A stretch of DNA of 51,561 nucleotides, from positions 1 through 51,561 of the forward strand of contig CAZXIV010000005.1 in NCBI GenBank assembly GCA_964640945.1. The letters are read 5' to 3'. The number at the start of each line of letters is the position of its first letter. Positions within the stretch are counted from its first letter, which is position 1. This document shows positions 24,556-33,758 of the stretch, in pieces. The position numbers and the translations under genes are program-made. The DNA is from JAGOUB01 sp964640945 (GTDB taxonomy: Bacteria; Patescibacteriota; Gracilibacteria; Peribacterales; Peribacteraceae). The notes beneath the pieces are model-generated. The model saw only the letters and a list, made by a program, of their open reading frames with translations, was not told where the DNA came from and made no database searches.

Positions 24556-26724
24556 TCAGGCAATGAGCGCCAGGAAAGCCTCCTCGTCGATGACAGTCAC
24601 GCCGAGCTTCTGGGCGTCGTCGAGTTTACTGCCGGCCTCATCGCCGGCCACCACGTAGTCGGTCTTCTTGCTCACGGCCGAGCTCACCTTGCCGCCACGC
24701 TCCTTGATCATGGCTTTGGCTTGCTCTCGGCCGAGCGTGGGCAGCGTGCCCGTGAGGACAAAGATCTTCCCGCCGAGCGACTGCGGCACATGTCCGCCTT
24801 CGCGCTGCAAGCAGACCACGCCGGCCTGATCGAGCTTCTCCATGAAGTGACGGTTCTCCGGATCAGCGATCCAGTCGATGACGGAGTGCGCCACCACGCC
24901 GCCGATGCCGTCGATCGCCGAGAGGCGTGCCTCATCGAGATCGGACAGCGTCTGTAGCACGTCGCTGACGGCGATGGCCTGAATCTCTTCGGCTTTCACG
25001 TCGCTCTCGCCGAGGTTGAAGAGCGAAACTTGGCCTACCACAGCCTTCGCCTCGCTCTTCTTCAGCGTGCGCACGGGCCAGGGCAGGCCACGCGCGAGAG
25101 CTTCGGCCGTCTCGCGTCCGACATGGCGGATGCCGAGCGCGAAGAGGAAGCGGTCGAGAGGCTGGCGCTTGGCCTGTTCCAATTGCACGAGAACCTTCTC
25201 GGTTTTCTTTTCCTTAAAGAGGGGCAAGGCGAGCAGTTCGCTCTGGGTGAGTGAGAAGAGATCGGCCGGATCGCCGACCAGACCGCGCTCAAGAAGGACG
25301 TCGATCGTCTCTTTACCGAGACCTTCGACGTTGAAAGCCGTGCGCGAAACGAAGTGCTCGAGACGCTCCTGGCGGACGGCGCCGCACTTTGGATTAGGGC
25401 AGCGGTGTACCGCCTCGCCCTCGGGGCGGACCAGTTCGGTGCCGCAGCTCGGGCAGTTTTTTGGCATCCGGAAGGGCTTCGTGTGCGATGGGCGCAAATC
25501 CTTCAAGACCTCCATCACCTCCGGGATGATGTCGCCCGCTTTCTGGACCACGACCGTATCGCCGATGCGGACATCGAGCCGTTCTACTTCATCGGCGTTA
25601 TGGAGCGAGGCGCGCGTGACGGTGGTGCCGGCCAGCGAGACCGGCGAGAGGATGGCCACGGGCGTGATAGCGCCGGTGCGCCCCACCTGGAGCAAGATGT
25701 CTTCCACTACGGCGGGCTTCTGGTCGGCCGGGAACTTGTAGGCGCGGGCCCAGCGCGGGGCCTTCGCCGTCGAGCCGAGGTCTCGTTGCAGCAGGACGTC
25801 GTTCACCTTGATCACGAGGCCGTCGATATCGAAGGGAAGATCATCACGCGTTTTCCGAAGGGCTTGCAACCAGGCATCGGCAGCAACCACCGAGGGCACT
25901 ATTTTGGCGTGCGGCTCAACCGGGATGCCCATCGTACGGAAGGCGTCCAAAAGCTCTTTTTGTGAGGCAAAGCCCAACGCTGCCATGGCCGTCGCGTCGA
26001 GGTTGTAACAGAACATTCGCAGATCCCGCTCGGCGGCGGCCGAGGGATCGAGCTGGCGCACCGTGCCGGCAGCGGCGTTGCGGGGGTTGGCGAACTGGTC
26101 GTCGGCGGCGAGGGCGGCGTTTACTTTCTTAAGCGCGGCTTTCGGCATATAGACCTCGCCGGAGATTTCGATGAAGGCCGGCGGCTCGCTCACAAAGGGG
26201 CCCTTGATGTCGAACATGAGCGGGAGCGATTCGATCGTCTTCACGGTGTGCGTGACGTCCTCGCCCACCACGCCATTGCCACGCGTGACGGCACGGTCGT
26301 AGGCGTAGGTCGCGGCCTTGGTGCTGACCGACTGGCGCATGTAACCGAGCGAGATATTGAGGCCATCGATCTTCAGCTCGACGATCAGCGGAAAGGTCAT
26401 CGTTTCACGGCCGAGGAAACGGCCCATCTGCACCACCCAATCCTCCAGATCAGCCAAGCTAAAGGCATCTGTGAGCGACTCTTTACGGGTGAGGTGGGTC
26501 ACCTTGGGCAGACGGCCATCGAGCGGAATGCCGATGCGCTGGGTTGGCGAATCCGGCGTGATGAGATCGGGAAAGGCAGTCTCGAGTTCTTTCAGTTCTT
26601 GTTTAAGAGCATCGCGCACCTCTTCGGAGACCAGGTTCTTATTCTCCAAAAAGTATGCCTGATTCGCCGCCCAGATCTCGGCTTTGAGTTTCTCAATGCG
26701 GTGGGCGGCCTTGGCGCGATCCAT
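24556..26724 (-). CDS. ligA: NAD+-dependent DNA ligase
   Basis: 722 aa, longer than the usual ~670. Order: N-terminal Ia domain, adenylation domain with the catalytic ELKIDGLNISL (K118), OB fold, zinc finger CPSCGTEL...CPNPKC (Cx2C-x14-Cx4C), helix-hairpin-helix repeats (FNVEGLGKETIDVLL, GIRHVGRETAEALA) and a C-terminal BRCT domain (GGKIFVLTGTLPTLGREQA). It seals nicks in replication and repair. TAGACT (26736-26731) sits six nt before the ATG, predicting a leaderless mRNA. Confidence 0.97.
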   Translation of the reverse strand: MDRAKAAHRIEKLKAEIWAANQAYFLENKNLVSEEVRDALKQELKELETAFPDLITPDSPTQRIGIPLDGRLPKVTHLTRKESLTDAFSLADLEDWVVQMGRFLGRETMTFPLIVELKIDGLNISLGYMRQSVSTKAATYAYDRAVTRGNGVVGEDVTHTVKTIESLPLMFDIKGPFVSEPPAFIEISGEVYMPKAALKKVNAALAADDQFANPRNAAAGTVRQLDPSAAAERDLRMFCYNLDATAMAALGFASQKELLDAFRTMGIPVEPHAKIVPSVVAADAWLQALRKTRDDLPFDIDGLVIKVNDVLLQRDLGSTAKAPRWARAYKFPADQKPAVVEDILLQVGRTGAITPVAILSPVSLAGTTVTRASLHNADEVERLDVRIGDTVVVQKAGDIIPEVMEVLKDLRPSHTKPFRMPKNCPSCGTELVRPEGEAVHRCPNPKCGAVRQERLEHFVSRTAFNVEGLGKETIDVLLERGLVGDPADLFSLTQSELLALPLFKEKKTEKVLVQLEQAKRQPLDRFLFALGIRHVGRETAEALARGLPWPVRTLKKSEAKAVVGQVSLFNLGESDVKAEEIQAIAVSDVLQTLSDLDEARLSAIDGIGGVVAHSVIDWIADPENRHFMEKLDQAGVVCLQREGGHVPQSLGGKIFVLTGTLPTLGREQAKAMIKERGGKVSSAVSKKTDYVVAGDEAGSKLDDAQKLGVTVIDEEAFLALIA

Positions 26725-26791
26725 ACAAGCAGTCTAGCGGAAGCGGACTAAACCCTCATCTGCCAGAGGCCCTTTCTGGCATACTTCTCCC

Positions 26792-27520
26792 ATGGCGTCG
26801 CAGCGCATCCTCTTCCAGAACATCGCTCGTTGCACGGGAGCCGACGGCTCGCCGGCGCGCTACGTGCTTGAGACGCACCGGCACTTCACGCCGGGCCGCC
26901 ACAAGAGCGCCGTCATCCCCAAGATCCTCAAGATGGTCGACGAGGAATCGCCGGATGTCTGTGTGTTTGTGGAGGTGGACCGCGATTCACCTCTCGTGAA
27001 AGCGATGCAGGAGCGCTATCCCTATTCCGCGCTGCCGACGAAGTATCGCCCCGGCCAGCCTGTCCGGAAGCTGCCGTACTTTGACAAGCAGTGCCACGCT
27101 ATCTTCTCTAAAACTCCTTTCAAGGATACCAACCATTACTTCCCGCGCGGCTTTAAGCGCCTGCTGGTGGAGCTGCAGTTCGAGGATGGACTTAAGCTTT
27201 TCGTCAGCCATTTCTCCCTCCGCCGTCCCGTGCGCCGCCGGCAGTTCTCCACCTTGGCCGAGATCGCGGGTTCGCACACCCGCACAATCATCTGCGGCGA
27301 CTTCAACACCTTCGCCGGACCGGTGGAGCTCGATCCGCTCCTCAAGAAGACCGGCCTGAAGCTGGCGAACCTGCCGACCGACCTAACCTTCCCCACGTAC
27401 GCCCCCCGCCAGGCGCTTGATCTCTTCCTCCATTCCCCGGATATTCAATTGGAAGAATTCCGCGTCTTGCGGGATGTCCGCTTCTCCGACCACCTGCCCA
27501 TTGCCTTCACATTCGCCTGA
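26792..27520 (+). CDS. Endonuclease/exonuclease/phosphatase family protein
   Basis: 242 aa. EEP fold: LFQNIA start, DVCVFVEVD (metal Glu), TIICGDFNTF (GDFN) and FSDHLPIAFTF (SDHxP). This family hydrolyses phosphodiesters, from nucleic acids to phospholipids. No signal peptide. It overlaps the following CDP-alcohol phosphatidyltransferase by one base, suggesting a lipid headgroup or phosphoinositide-like substrate rather than DNA; this is inferred from context. CATACT lies six nt before the ATG. Confidence 0.88.
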   Translation: MASQRILFQNIARCTGADGSPARYVLETHRHFTPGRHKSAVIPKILKMVDEESPDVCVFVEVDRDSPLVKAMQERYPYSALPTKYRPGQPVRKLPYFDKQCHAIFSKTPFKDTNHYFPRGFKRLLVELQFEDGLKLFVSHFSLRRPVRRRQFSTLAEIAGSHTRTIICGDFNTFAGPVELDPLLKKTGLKLANLPTDLTFPTYAPRQALDLFLHSPDIQLEEFRVLRDVRFSDHLPIAFTFA

Positions 27521-28080
27521 TGAATCTCCCCACTCTCCTCACCCTCGCCCGCCTCCTCCTGGCACCCATCGGGACGGCTGTCCTCTTTTGGGAGGCACTC
27601 CCGGGCAATATTCTCGTGGCCGCCGGCATCTTGCTCGTCTGCGTCGTGACCGACGTCGTCGACGGGCAGTTGGCCCGCGCCTGGGGGCAAGTCACGACGC
27701 TCGGCGGCCTGCTCGACGCGGTCGCGGACAAGCTCGTTTTTTTGGGATACATCGTCTTCCTGACCTTTGCGGGCATGTATCCGCTCTGGCTCCTGGAGGC
27801 GCTCATCATGCGCGAGGTCGTCGTCAACGCATTCCGGAGCTATCTCATCACCCAGGATGACTCCGTGAGCGGCCTCATCAGCGGCAAGCTAAAAGGAGCG
27901 CTGCTCTTTGCCTCGCTGGTCGCCGGCCTCTGGGGACTGGCCGCAAAGCAGGGACAACTGGCCGGCGATCCCGTGACGCTCGGCGCGACCGCCACCTGGC
28001 TGCTCGTTATCGGTGTCGCCGCCAGCCTCATTATTCGGCCACGGACGGTGGCCGCGCACCTCCGCCAGCTGCGGTCGTGA
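27520..28080 (+). CDS. CDP-alcohol phosphatidyltransferase, copy 2
   Basis: 186 aa with the complete signature in DGQLARAWGQVTTLGGLLDA-VAD and about five membrane helices. It begins MNLPTLLTLARLLLAP, parallel to copy 1 (MNLPNTLAFGRLLLAP), so the two are paralogues. The headgroup is unknown. One copy probably makes PGP; this one could make another phospholipid (for example cardiolipin or an inositol lipid). It is coupled to the EEP gene. Confidence 0.88.
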   Translation: MNLPTLLTLARLLLAPIGTAVLFWEALPGNILVAAGILLVCVVTDVVDGQLARAWGQVTTLGGLLDAVADKLVFLGYIVFLTFAGMYPLWLLEALIMREVVVNAFRSYLITQDDSVSGLISGKLKGALLFASLVAGLWGLAAKQGQLAGDPVTLGATATWLLVIGVAASLIIRPRTVAAHLRQLRS

Positions 28081-28106
28081 GACTGTCTTGGTATACAATC
28101 GGCCCC

Positions 28107-28595
28107 ATGACGACACGCGCCTGCCAGTGGACGATTCTCGTCGGGTTCCTGGTCGTGACGGCGGCCGCGTTCGTGTACACGATGACGCGCGTCAGTCTTT
28201 TGCCCTGGCGCATGATTGCGCTCAGCTACGGGATGATGGCGCCCTACCAGAGCACCACACCCTACAATTTTGCCATGGCGGCGGAAGCCGTTCTCGAAGA
28301 CGGCAGTCGCCGACCTTTGGACCTGAAGCGCTACTACCCCATGGGCGATCCGGAGATGTTCATCCGCCAGTATGTGCCCTTCACACATTGGCGCAACGAC
28401 CCCACCGCTCCCGCCGTGCTCGCCTCGCAGTACGCGAATATCGCCGCGCAGATACTCGGCTTTGAGCGCACCGACTCACCCGAGGTCCGCAGTATCGAAC
28501 TCTTCTGGGAGCAGTGGCCGCTGTCGATCTTCGGCTTCGAGACCGAGCGTCTGCCAGGCTCGATCGACCGCACGTTCCTGGCCCGCGCCGTATGA
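28107..28595 (+). CDS. Membrane-anchored hypothetical protein upstream of HTTM gene
   Basis: 162 aa from ATG 28107; a GTG at 28077 would precede the -10 box. One N-terminal helix (WTILVGFLVVTAAAFVYTM), then about 135 extracytoplasmic residues rich in aromatic and Pro residues. It overlaps the HTTM gene as ATGA and is presumably a functional partner. TACAAT lies 7 nt before the ATG. No family is recognised. Confidence 0.65.
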   Translation: MTTRACQWTILVGFLVVTAAAFVYTMTRVSLLPWRMIALSYGMMAPYQSTTPYNFAMAAEAVLEDGSRRPLDLKRYYPMGDPEMFIRQYVPFTHWRNDPTAPAVLASQYANIAAQILGFERTDSPEVRSIELFWEQWPLSIFGFETERLPGSIDRTFLARAV

Positions 28596-29566
28596 GGTTC
28601 CTCCCCACCCGCGCCAGCATCGAGCACTGGGCCTTTCGCGAGGCGCCGCCCCACATTCAAGCCATCCTCCGGATCGGCCTCGGGCTCTTTTTACTCTTCT
28701 ACTGGGGCCTCAAGGCGCCCCAGGTGGGAGCGCTGTTCTCCGACCGCGGCCTCTGGCTAGCCTGGCCCGACGGCACCTGGCCCATGGCCTTTCAACTACT
28801 TTCGTCACCACCCGCTCTTTGGGCGGCCTTGGCGATCTACCTCGCCTTCATAGCTTGCCTCTTCCTCTTCACGATTGGTCTGGCCATGCGACCGGCGGCG
28901 CTCATCGGTACCACGCTCTACGCCTACTACTGGCTCATCTCCCTGCATCTCTTCCCCACCTCGTACGACCGGCTGCTGCCGTTCCTCCTGTTCATCCTCG
29001 CCTTCAGCGGTGCCGACCGCGCGCTCTCGGTGCGCCAGTGGTGGCGTGACGGCTCGCTGCTCGCGTGGAGATCGGCAACCGTGCTGCCCCAGCGTCTCAT
29101 CGCGCTCCAGATCGCCGCCACCTACCTCGGCGTGGGTTGGCAGAAGATGGTCCTACCCGCCTGGCAGACCGGCGACATTCTCTCCCAGTCGCTCATGGGC
29201 ATGTGGGGTACGCCACTCGCCCGCTGGCTCCTGAGGTTCGATCTACCCGCCTCCTTTTACGACCGCCTAACCTTCCTGACGATGGCGCTCGAATTTTGGC
29301 TTCCCGTAGGACTCTGGGTACCACGATGGCAGTGGCTGTTCTTTGCGCTCGGCACGATCTTCCACATTCTCATCGCACTCTTACTCGGCATTTGGTGGTT
29401 CCTCATTCTCATTCCGGCGTACATTGTCTTTCTGGAACCGGAGCACGTCTTCTCCAGCTGCCGACGCGTCGTCCCTCGCATTCCGGAGCAACCCGGCGCC
29501 ATCATCCCACCCGCTGTCCGGCACTTCGGCCTCGGACGGCACCGAGCGCAGACGACGCCACACTGA
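28592..29566 (+). CDS. HTTM-domain membrane protein
   Basis: 324 aa from ATG 28592. At least six hydrophobic helices. The N-terminal pattern LRIGLGLFLLFYWG, then SDRGLWLAWPDG and SLHLFPTSYDRLLPFLLFILAFSGADRALS, fits the HTTM (horizontally transferred transmembrane) family related to vitamin K gamma-carboxylase membrane domains. No soluble carboxylase part is present. The C-terminal 45 residues are polar. Role unknown; the coupled upstream gene may supply an external domain. Confidence 0.75.
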   Translation: MRFLPTRASIEHWAFREAPPHIQAILRIGLGLFLLFYWGLKAPQVGALFSDRGLWLAWPDGTWPMAFQLLSSPPALWAALAIYLAFIACLFLFTIGLAMRPAALIGTTLYAYYWLISLHLFPTSYDRLLPFLLFILAFSGADRALSVRQWWRDGSLLAWRSATVLPQRLIALQIAATYLGVGWQKMVLPAWQTGDILSQSLMGMWGTPLARWLLRFDLPASFYDRLTFLTMALEFWLPVGLWVPRWQWLFFALGTIFHILIALLLGIWWFLILIPAYIVFLEPEHVFSSCRRVVPRIPEQPGAIIPPAVRHFGLGRHRAQTTPH

Positions 29567-29626
29567 GGAGCTGACCGCAAGTTCCCGCCATTGCGCGCGG
29601 ACCCGAGTGTCGGAAAAATACGGCCC

Positions 29627-29857
29627 GTGACGCCCAACCAGCGCCTGCAGCACATTGACCGGCAGATCCTCGACCTGCTCTCCGAACGGATGGAATTGGG
29701 CGAATCCGTGGCAGAGGATGTGGATGATCAGGACGAGGACACCACGGAAACCTCCGACCTGGAGTGGTGGATTGAAGAGGGCGCCGAGCGCGGGTTGGAC
29801 GATGTAACGGTTGAGAAAGTATTCAAGGCGATCAACGGGACGGTGCGGGAGGAATAA
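29627..29857 (+). CDS. Small chorismate-mutase-like helical protein
   Basis: 76 aa from GTG 29627; longer starts are possible back to 29591. The N-terminal helix RLQHIDRQILDLLSERMELGESVAE closely resembles the first helix of AroQ chorismate mutases (ID..I..LL..R..L). The C-terminal part RGLDDVTVEKVFKAING resembles their last helix. The central helix is shortened to an acidic DDQDEDTT stretch and the usual catalytic Arg/Lys residues are mostly missing. It is therefore probably a noncatalytic or regulatory relative. It lies just before the PBP gene. Confidence 0.5.
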   Translation: MTPNQRLQHIDRQILDLLSERMELGESVAEDVDDQDEDTTETSDLEWWIEEGAERGLDDVTVEKVFKAINGTVREE

Positions 29858-29885
29858 TAGACAAAAACACATTTTCTTGTAGAAT
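29858..29885 (+). promoter_or_regulatory. Promoter of penicillin-binding protein gene
   Basis: TAGACA (29858-29863), 16-nt spacer, TAGAAT (29880-29885). The ATG follows 8 nt after the -10, so initiation is close to leaderless. Confidence 0.55.
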
Positions 29886-29893
29886 AAAGCACT

Positions 29894-31942
29894 ATGTCGT
29901 CTTCACGGCTCGCCACCGTTGTGACCGGCGCGATCATGTCCGCCGCCCTCATCGGCGGGCAAGTGTTTAATCTGTGGATTGGCGACGCGCTCAAGGACCT
30001 GCCGAGCACCGAGAACGTCCGCCTCGATCTCACCCAGAGCATCCGCATTCTCGACCGCGAGGGGCACGAGCTCTACCGCGTGACGCAGGACCAGGACCGC
30101 ACCTCGCTCCAGGCTCAGGAGATCCCGCCGCTTTTTACGAGCGCCATCATCGCCATTGAGGACCAGCGCTTCTTCACGCGACCCGGCTGCATCGATGTGG
30201 AGGGCATCATCCGCGCCGCCTGGCGCAATATCGTAAGCGGACAACCGCTGGAGGGCGCCTCGACCATTACGCAACAGCTCGTCCGGAGCCTCTACCTGCA
30301 GCCGAATAAGACCGTGCAGCGCAAGCTCCGCGAGATTGCCATTGCCTGCCGGCTCGAGCAGGCGCTCGACCGCGAGGCTATCCTGACGCTTTATGTGAAT
30401 CGCATCGGCTTCGGCAACCGGGCCTATGGCCTAGAGCAGGCCGCCCAAACGTACTTCAGTGTCCGCGCGAAGGACCTCACCCTCGCCCAAACCGCAGTAC
30501 TGGCCTCGCTGCCCCAGCGCCCCAGCTACTTCGATCCCTATGGCCCCCACCTGCGCACCTCGGTCGACGCCTCCGCTCTGGACGCCATCCAAGTGGGCAC
30601 ACTCCCGCTCGGCGACGTACCGCGTGACCAGGTGGCCATGGGTATCCTCCCCCGCCGCATCAAAACGGCCAGCGGCGACGTGCTGGTGGCCGGTCGAGCC
30701 GACTTAGTGCTGGCCGCGATGACTGAGCGCGGCGACATCACGGCCGAGCAGCGCCTGGCGGCCCAAGCCGAATTTGAGACACTGGCCTTCGCCACCCCGA
30801 AGCCCATCGCCATCCAGGCACCGCACTTCGTCTTCTGGGTGCGCGAGCAGCTCGACCGCCTGATGGACCAAGGCGACCGCCGGCGCGAGTGGTCGGCCGC
30901 AGGACTGCGCGTCACTACCACCCTGGACCCCGCGCTGCAGGCTCTGGCCGAGAAAATCGTGGCCGAGAAACATAAGCGACTGGAGACGCTCTACAAAGCT
31001 AAGAACGTTGCCCTGGTCGCGCTCGACCGGAAGACACGCGAGGTGCTGGCCTATGTGGGCAACGCCGACTACTTCGATCAAGAGGAGTCCGGCAACATCG
31101 ACATGGCCAGGGCACCACGCCAGCCGGGCTCCAGCTTTAAGCCGCTGGTGTACGCCAACCTCTTCGCCAAGACGAAATACACGCCCAAGTCGTTCATCGC
31201 GGACCTGCCACTCAAGATCGGCTCTGCCCAACCGAAGAACTACGAGGGCTGGTTTGCCGGCTGGATGACAGTGCGTAAAGCTCTTGTTCTCTCCCGTAAC
31301 ATCCCGGCCATCCGCGCATTCTTCCTGGGCGGCGGCGAAGAGCCCTTGCTTCAGCTAGCAGCCGCGGCCGGCGCCTCCACCCCGCTTACCAAGGCACGCG
31401 CGGCCCAAGTGGATGATCCCACGTTCGCCTACGGCTGGCCGCTCGCCATCGGCTCGGCCGAGACGCCGCTCCTGGAGCTGACCAACGCCTACGCCACGAT
31501 CGCTAGTAGCGGCCAAGTCCTCGATACCGGCGCCATCCAACGTATTGTTGATAACGCCGGCACCCAGCGTCTGGGGCTTTTGCCCGGCGCGCCCGTACAA
31601 GCCATCCCCACCGCGGCCGCAGCGGCGGTGGATAGCATCCTGCGCGATGCCTCCATGCGACCCGAAGGCTACTGGCGCGATATACTCACCATTCCTGGGG
31701 CCAAGAACGCGGCTAAAACCGGCACGAGTAACCTCTGTTTCCGACGTAATCTCTTAGGCAACTGCACGAAGTACGGCGTGAATAACGTCTGGACCCTCGG
31801 CTACACCGACGACCTCGTAGTGGGCGTGTGGGTGGGCAACGCCGATCACTCGCCCATGATCACGGAAGCGGATGGATTAAACGCTGCAGCACCGTTGTGG
31901 AAGGCGTTTATGGAGGGGGCGAGGAAGATGCGCCAATCGTGA
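29894..31942 (+). CDS. Class A penicillin-binding protein (transglycosylase/transpeptidase)
   Basis: 682 aa. N-terminal membrane anchor (VVTGAIMSAALIGGQVFNLWI). The GT51 glycosyltransferase domain has AIEDQRFFTRPG (catalytic Glu), EGASTITQQLVRSLYL and RKLREIAIACRLEQ. The transpeptidase domain has PGSSFKPLVY (active Ser 413, SxxK to K416), SRN and AAKTGTSN (KTG). It polymerises and crosslinks peptidoglycan, so this organism has a wall. Confidence 0.95.
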   Translation: MSSSRLATVVTGAIMSAALIGGQVFNLWIGDALKDLPSTENVRLDLTQSIRILDREGHELYRVTQDQDRTSLQAQEIPPLFTSAIIAIEDQRFFTRPGCIDVEGIIRAAWRNIVSGQPLEGASTITQQLVRSLYLQPNKTVQRKLREIAIACRLEQALDREAILTLYVNRIGFGNRAYGLEQAAQTYFSVRAKDLTLAQTAVLASLPQRPSYFDPYGPHLRTSVDASALDAIQVGTLPLGDVPRDQVAMGILPRRIKTASGDVLVAGRADLVLAAMTERGDITAEQRLAAQAEFETLAFATPKPIAIQAPHFVFWVREQLDRLMDQGDRRREWSAAGLRVTTTLDPALQALAEKIVAEKHKRLETLYKAKNVALVALDRKTREVLAYVGNADYFDQEESGNIDMARAPRQPGSSFKPLVYANLFAKTKYTPKSFIADLPLKIGSAQPKNYEGWFAGWMTVRKALVLSRNIPAIRAFFLGGGEEPLLQLAAAAGASTPLTKARAAQVDDPTFAYGWPLAIGSAETPLLELTNAYATIASSGQVLDTGAIQRIVDNAGTQRLGLLPGAPVQAIPTAAAAAVDSILRDASMRPEGYWRDILTIPGAKNAAKTGTSNLCFRRNLLGNCTKYGVNNVWTLGYTDDLVVGVWVGNADHSPMITEADGLNAAAPLWKAFMEGARKMRQS

Positions 31943-32019
31943 GGCGATGTGCCCCTGTTCCACTCCAGGAAAGAACGGCCAATAAGGCTCCCGAATGGGC
32001 GATTCAATACCTCGACTTT

Positions 32020-32037
32020 AGCCCTTACTGAAGGGCT
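32020..32037 (+). terminator. Hairpin after PBP gene
   Basis: AGCCCTT-ACTG-AAGGGCT, a perfect 7-bp stem 78 nt after the PBP stop. The T-run is poor (CCGTTCATTCTG), so termination efficiency is doubtful. It supports placing the next gene's start after 32040. Confidence 0.45.
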
Positions 32038-32137
32038 CCGTTCATTCTGTATCGAGTGCAATCAGCAGCGAATAGTGACAGCGATCTGTCTACTCAACTG
32101 TACAAAAGAGAACGCGGTCGGTAGCGTGCCTGATTTG

Positions 32138-33715
32138 ATGAACCCTTTACCCTCCGCCATCGAGCATTCCCTGACCGAAGCCGGCTGCTCGCCGACCGAA
32201 ATCGTCCTCATTCAGCACCTGCTGGGCGGACAGCCGACAACCTTGCGCATTCTCGCCCAGAAGACCGGCAAGAGCACCGGCGTGCTAGACCAGGCGATGA
32301 AGAAACTGATGAAGAAGAGCATTGTCGTCCGGGAGCAGGTCAACGACAATCCTAAATTCGTCCTGAAGTCGCTCCAGAATGTCCTACAGTGGCTGCACGA
32401 TGAAACGCTGCATCAGCGCGAGCTCCTCCTGCGGAAATACCAAACGTTCGAATCGTTCGTCGCCTCGATGGAAAATGAACAATCGAGGCCGGAAATGAAA
32501 TATTTTGAGGGTGATGAGGGGATGGAGCGTGCGTATTTCGCCCTCCTCGAGCATGGCAAACATTGGCGGCAATACGTCACCTTACAAGGAAAAGAGCAGG
32601 ATGATCCGCTTTGGCAGATGCGCGTACGACTCTTTCGAGTGCGCAAGGAACGGGGCATTTTCTGCCGGGTTCTGACGCATGAAAGAGAATTAGGAAAGGC
32701 ATTCCAGAATCGAGACCCTTATGAATTCCGCGAAACACTCTTACTACCCGCGGATGAATGCGCCATTCCTTGTGAAAAGATCATTGCCGATGATGTCGTC
32801 GCTTGCTTTCAGCCTGAAATAAAACGGGCATGTTTTGTGCGATTCCCGGAGCAGGCGCAGTATGAGAAAACTGCCTTTGATTTGTTATGGCAAATAGCCC
32901 ATGAAAAGACTTTATCTACAAAAACCGGTGAATCCCTTAAAGATAAGGAAAAATTTTACATTAAAAATCAGACTCAGTTGCTATCTAATTTTAGGTCTTT
33001 TTTTCTGAAGCCCGCAAATGTTGCCAGTTTTACAATGGCTCTCTTAAGTGGCTTACTTTTATCAGGCCTAGTGTATGTAAATTATTCATCTTTAACACTG
33101 CAAAGAATGAGAGAGAAAATGCTCTCTTCCGTCAGCGTTGGTGCTAAATTATTTGATGTGGCGGATATAGAAAATATTAGGACCACTCAAGATATGGATC
33201 GTCCTGAATATAATAAAATTGTCCAAATTCTTAGGGAATTTAGAAAAGACTCTAGTGCAAATGTAGTATACGCTTACTTATTAAGACCAACATTGGAGGT
33301 TGGAGAATATGAGTTCATTGCAGAGGCGGATGGAGATCATCCCACTAAGCCCGTCGATTTTAATAATGATGGTCAGTTATCTGAAGCCGATGAATATGCT
33401 CTGCCGGGTCGCAAATATGTGTCAGTTGAGGGTGATGAGTTAAATAAATCTGTGCCATCGACCGCTGTTGTGAACAAAATACCTTTGGAGGATCAGTGGG
33501 GAAGTTTTTACACAGCCTATGCCCCAATTCTTAATTCTGATAATAAAGTTATAGCATTATTGGCTATTGACGTTTGGACTAGTGAGTTCACTAGAGCTGT
33601 AAATGCAACTTTCATTGGAGGTTTTTGGTTTATTATTTTCTTTTCATTGATCTTTATTACATTTGCATTCTTAGTAAATTTTAAATTTAAATTATTGCCT
33701 ACACATACTTATTAA
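32138..33715 (+). CDS. Membrane-anchored TrmB-like transcription regulator with sensor domain
   Basis: 525 aa from ATG 32138. GTG 32126 is equally possible; a GTG at 31949 would run through the hairpin. Residues ~10-75 form a winged helix (SPTEIVLIQHLLGG, TTLRILAQKTGKSTGVLDQAMKKLMKKSIVV). A helical linker and a TrmB-like effector region (MKYFEGDEGMERAYFALLEHG) follow. Then come a membrane helix (about 290-312), an extracytoplasmic sensor (about 313-488) with an EF-hand-like loop DFNNDGQLSEAD near 407 and YTAYAPILNSDNKVIALLAIDV, and a second helix. DNA-binding and sensing are thus in one membrane protein. The sensor is homologous to that of the histidine kinase at 35947. The N-terminal half is GC-rich and the C-terminal half AT-rich. 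Confidence 0.7.
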   Translation: MNPLPSAIEHSLTEAGCSPTEIVLIQHLLGGQPTTLRILAQKTGKSTGVLDQAMKKLMKKSIVVREQVNDNPKFVLKSLQNVLQWLHDETLHQRELLLRKYQTFESFVASMENEQSRPEMKYFEGDEGMERAYFALLEHGKHWRQYVTLQGKEQDDPLWQMRVRLFRVRKERGIFCRVLTHERELGKAFQNRDPYEFRETLLLPADECAIPCEKIIADDVVACFQPEIKRACFVRFPEQAQYEKTAFDLLWQIAHEKTLSTKTGESLKDKEKFYIKNQTQLLSNFRSFFLKPANVASFTMALLSGLLLSGLVYVNYSSLTLQRMREKMLSSVSVGAKLFDVADIENIRTTQDMDRPEYNKIVQILREFRKDSSANVVYAYLLRPTLEVGEYEFIAEADGDHPTKPVDFNNDGQLSEADEYALPGRKYVSVEGDELNKSVPSTAVVNKIPLEDQWGSFYTAYAPILNSDNKVIALLAIDVWTSEFTRAVNATFIGGFWFIIFFSLIFITFAFLVNFKFKLLPTHTY

Positions 33716-33758
33716 GATCTTAATAAATTTCATAGATTCGAATGAATTAAACACAGAG

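Noticed and set aside
31949..32137. 63-residue longer N-terminus of the TrmB-like protein
   Set aside because: It would read through a terminator-like hairpin, has no initiation signal, and the extra residues look non-coding.
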